A stretch of 64,000 nt of DNA from Saxidomus purpurata (Eukaryota > Mollusca > Bivalvia > Venerida > Veneridae), in contig JAFMSR010000009.1 in the NCBI GenBank assembly GCA_022818135.1, positions 18,644,413 to 18,708,412 of the forward strand, in the 5' to 3' direction. Numbering within the stretch: the first letter of the stretch is position 1; every line of letters starts with the position of its first letter. The translations under genes and the position numbers were made by a program. The notes below the pieces were generated by a model. That model saw only the letters and a program-made list of their open reading frames with translations. It was not told the DNA's origin and did not search any database. Shown here one piece after another: positions 1-12,200 of this stretch.

Positions 1-218
1 TTGAAATGCATTCACTACAGGAAGAAATGTTGATTAAGAAGATGATGTTCACTTTTACAAAATCAAGCTGAGGATAATGTACACCTATATAAAATTGATG
101 TTAGGGGCTATTGTCCTAGGGGATAACAATGCCCATTAATGCCAAATTGAGCTTAGGGGTTAATATCTTAGGAGCTAAAGTTCATTTACTGATGACACTG
201 TATTGGTCCACATCAAGT
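1..218. repeat. 3' flank of DNAJC22 copy A with ~36-bp GGGGCTAATGTCC repeats
   Basis: Units resembling ATGCCAAATTGAGCT-AGGGGCTAATGTCC. The same flank, with more units, is at 22,790-23,030 behind copy B. Confidence 0.6.
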
Positions 219-3200
219 TCAACTCATTTGTCTTAAAATACATTGTACCAGCTTTTTGATAATTTTGATACTCAAAATACTAATTAACAGAAACTGAATA
301 AGTGAGCAAAAACAAAGCAAATCTCGGTTACTGTATGACTTAAACTCTGTTTTTCGATGATCTTTATGAGGTGGTGTCTGTGTTGTTTTGGGTTTCGTGT
401 TTCGATCTTTATGAGGTGGTGTCTCTGTTGTTTGAGATTTCATGTTTAGCTCTATAAGTCTTCGACGCTTTTCACTTAAGGTGTCGCAAGCCTTTTGAAT
501 TTCAATGAACTTCTCTTTAGCTTCAAGTTTTTCTGCTTCAGTTTTGAATTTATCAGGATGATATTTCCGGCTCATTTTCCGACATCTAGTATTGATTTCA
601 TCCTGATTGGGCTTTACCCCTTCAAATCCCAACACCTGCGAATTTAACAAATCAAAATTTATTTGATTTAAACCATTCTAAGTCTTCAAAATTACATGTA
701 TAAATATTATTTTACACTTGCCAAAAATAGACTTATTGTCACGGCTGGTAGAAAATATTTTGTGTAACAAACCAATGAACAATGATGAAAAGAATCAAAT
801 TTATTCAAGAACATTTAACATTATCTAATGGTTTTTAGATGATCCATTTCTTTAACTGCTTTCCATACTGAAAGCTACTGCTGTTTTCAGGTCCACTGTA
901 CAAATAACAAGCATTTCTAACAAAGCTTTAAAATCAGTTCTTATGAAAAAGTAAAGGATAAATATATGTTATTATGTTTACAGATATGCCTGTGTTAGAC
1001 AACAAGCTTACCCTTTTTAAAGGCATACAACTATGACCCTCTATTTCTACAAAGTCATCCAACAGATGCTTTATAGAATCAATCTACGTTAACATATCGC
1101 CATTTCAAATTAAAAGCTTTTTACAATTTTCCAAATTCTAAAGGCAGATCATTTTGTGCATCAATATCGAAACTAATCTAAAGGGATATAATTCTCTAAA
1201 TAGACTATACCATCAAAGCATATTCTTCCCATGTAGGAACCAGATGTTTTTTTAACTGCTGGAAACACGCACCCCATGAAGTTGTATTTACTCGACAAAA
1301 CTCGTACAAATTGTTAAAGTCTCTGCAAGCCGGCGATTTAAAGCACTTTCCGACAGCTTCGAATATTGGTACCTGCACTCCATCACTTCTTGTAAGATGC
1401 ACGTTCGAATGTATAACTGATGTCCACAGGGACAAGTAGATACATCCACATATAGTTAAAACAAACACTCGTTTAAAAAAGTTACGAGTTCCTGCAGGAG
1501 GTTCTTTTTCAACATCCCACTCAACTTTATAATTAGCTGCAAAGGATGCAAATAGAACAGAAACAATGACTGTACGGTTGTCTAACAAAAGACAGGGCGT
1601 TGAAATTGTAGCTCCAAGTATACACCACTTTAAGGCAACTTTCTGCAAACCTATGTTGGCAACTAAATTTACGCCTGAAATCAGAAAACATTAACGTTTT
1701 TAAATATTATACAGTTTTAATATCATAAATCAATGAAGTTTTGGTCACAGCATATTACATGGTTGTGAAACCGTTGATGACTGAGATACTCCATTTATAC
1801 AATAGATTTTCATTCACCACAGTAGTCATGTGCCTTTCTTCAGGGAGTGTGACGTCATCATTTTCCTTATATGTTCTATATAAAGCCGCCATCTTGGTCT
1901 CGCAGATGGGAATTTTCAAAAATCAGCCAGGTATGACTTTATCGATTCCACTATACAAGTGCTGGAAAGTGTGTCTTGAGTATTTAGTAGATAGAGTTAA
2001 ACTTTAGCAGACGGTGAGTTCAATCACAACTGGATGATGGGTTTTCTATTACAGCTATGTTTGAACGAAAGTAAACACATCTCTAACAAGAAAAACTGTG
2101 ATACTACGTATCACAGCGGGCCTAGAAACAAAGCTTTCATGTTAATATTTTGAAATGGAAGATGCAAATAAACTTTATAGACTTTATAACATAGACGGAA
2201 TAAATTTATATTCTAGGTTCATGTATAGCAAATACTTGACTATCTGGTTTGTGTAGTTACAATTTAGTAACTGTTACTCATTTTCAGTGTATCATTTCTG
2301 ACTTAAAAAGAAACCAAAAAATATTCATGACAAAGTTTAAAAAAATAATCTTTACGCTCTTTCCGTTTTTCTTTCATCAGGATTTATTAGATTGTATATT
2401 AGATCCCTATTTTTATTCAGCGTTAATTAAAACAAAATTAACGCAGCAATATTATAATATGTTCTACGCTATGTTCCATTAAGGTGATTTTCAGAATGTA
2501 CAATTCTATTCCCGTATCTATCCTCACAAAATCGTTTGCAGTCTAAAACAATGCACATTTTCACGATTACTGAAAAGTCTCGTTAATTTAAAGTACATAC
2601 CGACCAATTAATTTGGCTACCTTTCAGTTTATTGCTGTAGACCAGTCTGATGATTCGAAATGTAAACCAATCTGATAAAAATGGAAAGTGCATCCCGGCC
2701 AGTTAGTAAACTTTGGTTACCTGTCACTCTATTGCTAACATGCTATTTCTGATTAAAATAGACTGTCAGTGACTGTACAGTGATACTTTCATTTAAAAAC
2801 AATTGAAGCGTGATTGTCAATTTTATATCATAAATATCGAGTCATAGTAACGTAATGGACCCACTTTACCCGATACCGGAAATACCGGCATGTTTGACCG
2901 ATATCGGTTTTATACTAGCCGAACAATAAAAACTTTTCAGTACATTATTAAACGGTACACAAGGATATAAAATAATTTGACGTTTACATGAATAAAAGAT
3001 AGAAATATCACCTTTTTGAAAAATCTTAAGCTACGCAATGAACAGTGGTCTAACCCATTCTTTATCGCACCTTCTTAGGCGATTTTCATAACATTTTGTT
3101 TAAAGAACTATACACTACTTCATCTACATGTTACAATTAAATATAGCGGGCCGCTGTTCAGGCCCGCAATAACCTTGATCAATGCACTTTAGCAGACACA

Positions 3201-6200
3201 ACTGGATGTGGGGGTTTTCTATTTAAAGCTATCTTTGAATGTCTATCGTTTGGGATAAAGTTAACATATCTCTATTACCCTTCATCTAAGCAGTACACAC
3301 ATCAAATGATCTATCAATTGTTAATTTGTTTATGTATATAAACCATTTCGAAACACAGTTTTATCAACAGAAATATTGCGATTCTGACCTACCTTATCCC
3401 AGCAATCAAATGTGAACAGCAGACGTTCTAATATTTTGTTCAAGTATAAGGTAACGAAGATCAGTTTATCACTCGTTGGTTTCAAACTATACAGAAATGA
3501 ATGGCGCGAAATGTTTAATTGATGTAAGTGACACTCACCGAAGTGTTTTAGCAAGAGATTGTCACCCAATTACGTCATTTAATATCATATTGACAAACAA
3601 ACTTATGCTTTATCATTTGAACCTAGCCACCGAGGAGTACACATCGTTTTTACCAACGAAGCAGACGACAAAATACAAGGTAAATGTCCTATGACTTTAA
3701 TAGAGCAGACGATATTTTAACAATTTACAGAGCTCTGCTTTTAATTTCATCACATTTTTGTACTTTAGGGCCTGAAGTTGTTTAAAGATTGGCTTTGCAA
3801 TTCAGTGGCACACGCCCCAGTATAGTTTATGACTTAAGGTACAGATGTATTTATAAAATGAAAAGAGAAAATAATGTTAGTTTTTACAGTTTATTTACAT
3901 ATTTACAATGGTATTTATATAGCAAAATATAAAGCTTATTACAGCACGGTTAGATTGGTGCATTCATTCAATGTCACTAGCTTTAATCAACCTTGATTTT
4001 TTTGGATAGCTTTTCCATTTCACAGAGTATTGTTTACGTTGTTCCTTCCATTTGCTTCTCAACACTTTTTCCACTTTCCAAAATTGGTTTGGATCGAAAT
4101 GTATTTTCTGCAGTTCAGATTCGTAGAATGTCCCCGTGATATCATCTTATTATAAATCGCGAAGTCTGTAGATCGCCAAGATTCTTCTGTGATATTTTAT
4201 GTTAATCTGAAAGATCTCCCCCGTATAAGTGTCATCATAAGCTCGTGTAAAGGGATTTCGCAAGTGGCTGATTCACTCATAATCACCAATTTTAGATTTG
4301 AATGGTTTAAGTTTTGCGTCTAGTTTTGTGTATTTTCTATTTTGGACAAACTAAGTGGCCAGTCGCACTTCCTCCTGGTTATTGTCTGTGACATCGGAAG
4401 GTGACATCCAGATCGTTCTATGATAGATATGATTGTAACTGTCGGCTATGTTCTGTAGTACTGGTAAATACGCGTAGTCGTCTTTGTGAGTAAAATAACG
4501 ATAAAGTTGTTTTGTATAATCGTCAAAATTGCCCGTTCCGAAGTTGAAGCTTTGGTTTCATTCTGCGTTGGAAGGTATCTCACATTGTATACATACATCA
4601 ACGACTGTACCTTTTTTGCTCTAAACTCTTGACCTGCAATAGGAAACAGAACTATTTACTCAAAGGATAAGTACATATGAATAGAGCCAAAAAAATAAAT
4701 TATGGTTTATGGAGACTGTAAGCTTCTTGGCTGTGCAGAATTTTTCTTATTCTACGCATACCAATGTTATATTTTCCTTCCTTTCCTTTCACTACTGTAT
4801 ACAGTTTCTGTGTCCATGCAAAACTTGCAGTGTGTTTAGGATCGAAATATATTAATTAATCCTCCCAAGGAGACATGTCTGTACTGTTCAAAGCCCACCA
4901 TGTAAATGAAGTAAAAGTTAATGTGGCACAGTATTTATTCAGTGTCCATTTCGTCTTCCACACTTTCATGGTCTGTTTCGTACTCGGAGAACGCCGACTC
5001 GAACAGATCTTTAAATTCCGATGTATATTTTCTCAGCACCCGTTTAACGGCGGACGTAGTGCTCACACTTTTTTGTATCAAGGAGTTTATATCCTCTAAT
5101 ATCTTCTTATGTTGTGCACTGTTCTGAAGTGGAAGTATGTAAGAATCCAGTAGGTACTCGTATTTGTCAAAGAATCAGCGTTCATTATATGGTTGAATAC
5201 GATCTTCTGCTATGTCCTGTGCATCCTCTTCGTCTTCTCCATCCTGTTTACACTGATCTTATAGTTCGTCGTATTTATCGCCGTTACACTCTTAAGCCTT
5301 TTTCCAAAGTGATAGGTAGCCCTAATTGTTTTCAATATTATCATCCATTTCAATATTGCTATCGTTATGCATTTTCCCTTTTTTCGGATCGATGTTTTTG
5401 CACATCATGCACAGAATCAAACAAAAGTCCACAACCATCGCATGCTTGTGCCTTATCAGACATTATTCCGTCTCCCTTGGGGTTTTCGTCGATCCAAACA
5501 GTTTGAGTGCCAAACGAAGAATGACCAAGCTGCGGTATAACCCTCTCTTTTTTAGTTTCGCGTGGACTTGCTTGCATATGATTGGTTAAGTCAGGTCGGT
5601 TTTCGTGTTTTGGCATGTGATTGGTTGGCGGACGTGCTAAAGGTGTGAGTGGCGGAACCACACTGCCATATCACTTCGTACTTCTATCTGTCATCCTCAG
5701 AGGTGAATGGTTTTAAGTCCACTTGAAGATACCCATATGGATATTTTGTAGCTTTTGAGAACATTTTCATAAAATTGTCTGTGAGCCCAGGATTAATCTG
5801 TCTGCCCAATGTCATCATAGCCTGTCGATCCACTGGGTTGTTGAAAAGAATTAGATAATGACAATTTAGTCTCTGCGTGGGGTTTTTGTTCCCGTCTAAG
5901 TTCTGGTTAATGGAAATTACCGACAGCGATCTGTGGTGGCACCTTTCTGTCCGTGATGCGCTTCTCCTTGCCAGCTTCGGAGAACAGGTCGTCCAGATTA
6001 AGTAAATTGTTCATTGTTGGGTCGAAGAACTCATCATCTGCTAAATCTGCCGGGATACCTTGAACAAATTCCACTCTTGGTGGTACTGTCCTGTGAATTT
6101 ACGAATACAGTGGCTTCCATCTCTTGTATAGCCAATCAATCCTCTGTATCTGAGGATGAATTCTAGTGACGTGCTGTTGCAATAGCTCCTTTACAAACGT

Positions 6201-9200
6201 TATCTTACGACAAGCTGAAATATACACTAGTTATGATATTATGTCAGTTTGTATTTGCTATTTATCCCTAAGCTTACAAATAAATCAATGATAGTTACAT
6301 GTAGGACATTTTATCATCATGGTTAATAGGTGATGGAAAACCATCGGGTTTACATTATGCGTCTATATCGAAAGCATTCCACCTTTGGTGGTGGTAGTGG
6401 TGGCATCCCCTCCAGAAGTGGTGGTGGGACTCCCTCCAGTGGTGGTGGTGGTGACACTTCCTCTAGCGGTGGTGGTTGATACGCATGAGTTACTCTCTGT
6501 CAATGTTTGTATCGTAATTGTCTCAACATGGCATCTTTCCTAGAAAAATCCTGCTAACAGTCTCGACACTGAGATGAAAACATGTTGTTTCTTACACGGC
6601 TGGCACAACAATGAAATTTACTACTTTATTCTTACGTTTTCTGCCTGTTAAGATAGATCTTTCTCTTCAAATTCGTCAAGCTGTCAATATGAAGTTCTGT
6701 TGCCTGATGTGTGATTACAAGACAGTCAAAAAGAGCGAACTACCGGGAAAAGTTAAAAAATGTAATATAAATGTATGTGGAAAAGTATTCACAAGGAGGG
6801 ATAATTTAGATAGACATGTACACAAGCACCTAAACGAAAAAGTTTTCATTGCTCAGAATGTGGTTATGTATTTAGTCGAGAAGACAATCTTTTCAGACAA
6901 TTACGAGATAAGCGCCAAGTTGGCGATGGTCGTAAGCGGGCAGTACCACCAACTTCAGAAGCATCAGCTCCAAAATTTATAAAAAATACTGATGCTAGGG
7001 AATACTACAATCTGCGTAAGTGTCAACAAACGGATAATAAAAAAGTTTAAGACCAAATCATCGACATACAAGGCCACATGCAATGACTTGGAAGTTGTGG
7101 GATTACAAGACAGTTTAACTACGTGGTTGTGCAAAGTCTTACATTGGATTACCGTATAGTTATTCTATTCGAGCGGTCGGACCTGTAACTGCCTTAACGG
7201 CTGATCATTTTCTTCATGAAGTGGAACGTGTTTTACAGTCAAATAAGAACTTTGTTATCAATGAGAGTTTGGAGTTTGAAATAACTTTGGTAGACATGCC
7301 AAGCGGTGGAACAAGAAAACACTGTAATTCTGTGAACAAAGACAGATTTTTACTGGAAAAAGTATTATTCGGATAGAAACTTTCACAATTTATGCTGTGC
7401 AAGAGCATAGTCCAGATTGATAAACATGAAAAGTGGGAAAGCATAAGAAAAGGTCAAGATCCACAGGGCGACCTAGCTAGACTTTTACACAAAGCTGCCA
7501 GTGTAAAGGAAGGCCAGTGTGGAATAGAGGAAAGCAAACAATTTCAAACAGTACTAGAGGAATACCAACTACATGTCCTCTCTACAGAACATTTTAATGC
7601 GATGATTTACAATGGACCAGAAGCGGAAAACAAAATATATTAATATTATCACGAGGAACATATCGATGTCATCACGTCAATGTCCGCGTTATTGACACGA
7701 AACTACTTCTGCACCATGTTTAATAGAGGGTACTATCATAAAGACAGAAATGCTTGTAACAACATCGGCGCTTCTTGCCGAAAAGTACACGAGAAGAATG
7801 ATTCGTACGAGTGGATACATTGCAAAAAATGTAACAGATACTTTCAAAAACAAGAATGCGTTGATATCCGAGCAGCGATTACCTATAAAGGTAATTCAAC
7901 TTGTAACACCTATGACACATGCACTGAATGTAGTACGACAATCATCAGAAAAATGCATAAGAAAGATCACGTATACGGGAAAGGTATTGTAATGCATGCC
8001 ATATCTTCGTCAGTAAAATGCATCAATCTTTTAAGCTGCCTGAAGATAAAGCGGGTGATACGCCAATGTCAATTGAAGAAGAACTTATGAACAAGAAGAA
8101 AACTGCTAAAACGTTCATCTTCTTCGGTTTTGAGTGCACACAAGAAGACATGGTAGCCTGCAACAAGGGATTCCTTCCCTATTCTACTTGAATTTGTTCC
8201 AACTGCAACAAAAAATGTGTGGTTCTTTCGAGCATAAACCGCACTTGTTTGTGGCTCACAAAGTATGTACACAATGCATGCAGAACGATGTCACAAGCAC
8301 AAGACATTGTGAAAACTGTGACAAAAATATATTTTCAAAGGAAGCTATACCTCAGACGAATGTTGTTTGTGGCTGTTTTCAAAAGAGAACTTTCAAGGAT
8401 ATGACTCGAACCCTATTCTTCAGAATCTATACCGATATGCAATCTAACGTAGGATTGTTCTAAACGGAGCAAATGTGATGAGTCTGGTTGTGGAGTCATG
8501 CAAGGTGAAAATGATTGATTCGATCAACTTTATACCCATTGCACCGGCGAAACTACCGGCTATGTTTAGCATTGAATAATTCAAAAAGGTTTCTTCCCGC
8601 ACTTATACAATCGAATGGAAAACCCTGGAGCATCACGTTTCTATATACTTTCAGTAACAAAACCGGAAAAGTACCATTAGGTCATACAACCATCATCACA
8701 GAAAATTTTGAAAGCCTTGGAAACTACAAAGGGATTGTTAAATACAAAGTCATCCCACCACACCAGCTGTTTCGCCCGGTTATACCGTGCAACGTCAACG
8801 GCAAGTTGTTGTTTTCATGTGGGTAAATCGTGTGCCGAAGTAAAACAGAAGATACGTGTACTCATACAGATGAACAACGATCTTTTGTAGGTACATTGGC
8901 GACAGATGAACTATAGAAGGCCAAACATTTATGAAGTCTGGCACTTTGAGAACATGTCAAAATACGGTGCCAATTCTATGAGGAGTATGTAAATACCTTC
9001 TTAAAACTAAATCTGGTAGCTAGCGGTTGACCATCGTGGTGTACAACAGAAGAACTAAAGCACAAATATATTACTCGTTACCATGAAAAGGAGGGTATCT
9101 GGATTGTCTATGAAAACATACGAAAAAAAAACGGTATGTAGGCCTTAGCAAAGTTGATGATTAATTCGTTTTGGTTTCAAGTTCGTCGATGATCATGCCG

Positions 9201-12200
9201 TCTATTTTGATGAATTGACTAGAAAAAAGAACTCGCCTTCGTAAATTATGTATCGGACGACTTGGCTGAAATGAGGTTGAAACATAAAGACAATTTTTTG
9301 GACACAAGTGCGAAAACATTTGTCCATATAGCCGCACGCCTACCCAAGCCTGCTTAAACTAGTTGTTTAGAGCCTTTAGCTGAAAGGGCACTGCACATTG
9401 ACACAGTTATATTTGCAACAAAGGAAGGTGAATGGGTGCCTCCCCTGGGTGATTGCCTCAGCGATTACCGACGAAGTTACAGGAAAGGAGATAATGCTCC
9501 TTTCAAAATCAGTAGAGACAGAAATAGTACAAACTTATTACTATGTCACACAACAAATATTACAGACTAGTGTTTGACAAGCGAATCATTCGTGAAAACT
9601 TCATCTCTTATTCCTATGGATTTTAACTAATATAAAGACACTATTGCTTATACTGAACATTAGCAAAAATATACTGTTTACCTGTTGAATGAACAATGTC
9701 TTAATTGATTATTATCAAAGACGAATCTCTGGGAATGTCTCCAAATTGTGAATGCTAATTGAAAATCTACAGTTCATTGTTCCAAGTATGAAGAACTAGA
9801 CCGTCTTGTCCACATACTCCCCGTCTTTCACGAGCAAGCATCACTTACTTATCAAAATAGTATATTTTCAAGTAGATCTACAGAGTTTTATAAACATGCG
9901 TTGAATGATCTACTGTAATTCCTAGTTTCCTACACACCGATCTCCGGGTAAACAACCGTGGGATATTATTGAAACACTAGTTAATATTTCAGTGTTTCAA
10001 AAGCTTACCACGAAAAAAAGACCCGTAACTTGATAAAATCCTTCCTGGAGTCATGAGTTCTCGACATACTTAAGTTCTCGAGCTATATTTATAATGACGT
10101 ATATTTGCGGCGTGAATGACGTAAACCCCGGAAGTAAACACTGTAAAACGTAAACAAAACGTTCTTGTACTCAAAAGAAAGAAAAACAGCCAAAAATGTT
10201 CAGAAGAAAGGTAAGTATTACCAAACATACTCACCACCAAGCCTTTATTAGTGAAAATGTTAATTTGATTTGATTTGATGAGAATTTTATCAAGGTCCGT
10301 CCAAAAGAGCACTTATGTTAGCTTAATATTTGGATGAGACCCCGGCATGACTCCCGTCATGCCTAAAAAATAAAATTTTGAAGCTAGAAATAGGAGAAAT
10401 TTACCTGACTGCAATTTCCAGCCAGTATAGCCAAAGGTTGTATTTGATTGGTTACCAAATAGTAGGCCAATCACGGCGACCAATGAGATCTAAGTGTGAT
10501 TGACCTAGTTTGTATGTCTGGATCGTGGTAGCCTAACAGTTTTTAGAAAATTTTGATGCTAGATGTTATATGTGTTTGTTTTGTAAAGTAATAATCCCCT
10601 TTAATAAAGTGTTGTCCTATTTTTATTTTGCTTAGCTTTTTGTGATGATAAAAATTTTAATTGTCCTGAATGATAGAATAAAATGTTGTCCGAAAAAATG
10701 GTTTTACTTATTTGAACAAGCTAAAAAGTATGCATGAAAGTTTGACTTATGTTCCTACTCTGAAATTTTGAAAATATAAAAACCCCTTAAAAGCCAAATA
10801 AGCCAGCAACCGCACAGGCTACTTGTTAACTTTACTTCTTTAATTATAATGGTGTACAATAGAAAATTATAAAGAGACTTGTACTAGTTGGTTGTTTACT
10901 ACCGGAGCTAGAAGCAAAAATCGGATAGCGAATTAACCCATGGAGCCAGGAGAGACAAAAATGATTAACCAATCAGCAGGGTGCTAATGGCCGCCAGTTC
11001 GGTCTACTACTGTTGAAAAAGCACAGTCATTAATGTAATTATTTGAATCATTTGTATCATAAATTAGATAAAATGCCAAAATTTTTCTTTAAATATATGA
11101 ATGTTGCTGTAGATCATGAGTTCGTAAAATAGAAATTTTATTAAAATTTTGTGGAATTTTGGTGAGAATTTTTTTTTTAAATTGTTTCAGAAGGAAATTT
11201 TAATTTTAATCTGTTAATCTGTTTTATTTTTTACTTATAAATAATAAAAGAAGTAAGTGTAGATCATGATTTGCATGATCGGCGATTCGGTCCTCGGACG
11301 GATGCTGGTGAACTACTATTCCTGATCCTGGTTGACTAACCAGTACTTTTCACATCTTCTTTGTTGTGAGTGATTGGGTTTTCGTGCCTGAGTAAGATTG
11401 TTCTTAATGTAGTTTTGATCTTATATTACACATCTTTATTGGTTCAAAAATATAATTGCGAAAGTTAGATATGCTTTTTAAGATTAACATTGCTGTTCGT
11501 ACTACTTGACCTGACCTACTTGTTGGTTTTGGGTGACCTACTGCGACTTTTAGTGCGCACGAACCGGATGGAGTTATAACAGGTGCGCGTTTGGCTTTTT
11601 TGGATCCGGCTATTTTTTGACAGTAGATTACTGCTTCCATTTAGGAAATAAGTAGTGTTTTATGCATTTTCTGCAATGTCTGGGGTATCTAGTTATAGGA
11701 TCAATCACTGTTTTTGGTTAGTTATGACTTTTTATATGGGCATTAAGTATGCATTTTCTTGTCTAAGCGTGAAAATGTTAATACCATTTACTTACATTTA
11801 TTAAAATCTCCGTAACACACTTATTTTTACTCCATTGAAGCTGGTTTTGCCAAAATAACTAGAATGGAAGTGTGTCAGTGTAATCCATATCCCCGGATGT
11901 TGTATAATTTTCACTGTAGTTTATGTGGTACGTCAAAATTACTAAGCGAGCGTTAGAATTTAGATGATTTATTCCTTTACATTGCAGTTAACCCCATCTA
12001 ACAGAAAGAGGGTTTTCAGGCAGTACTCTCCTACAAATCTGGTTAGTGCCTACAATATGGTGAAAAAAAAACCTTTTTATTGTTAAATGGGTTGGTTGTG
12101 ATAAGTGCACCCATTGGGTGCATCTCAAGTATTGTACAGAATTGAGGGTAGCAAGAAAAGATACCCCATTCATTTGTGATTGCTGCAAAGACTGATGAAG

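Noticed and set aside
5114..5589. Plus-strand open frames of 130 and 87 codons
   Set aside because: Shadows of the minus-strand Polinton zinc-finger gene.
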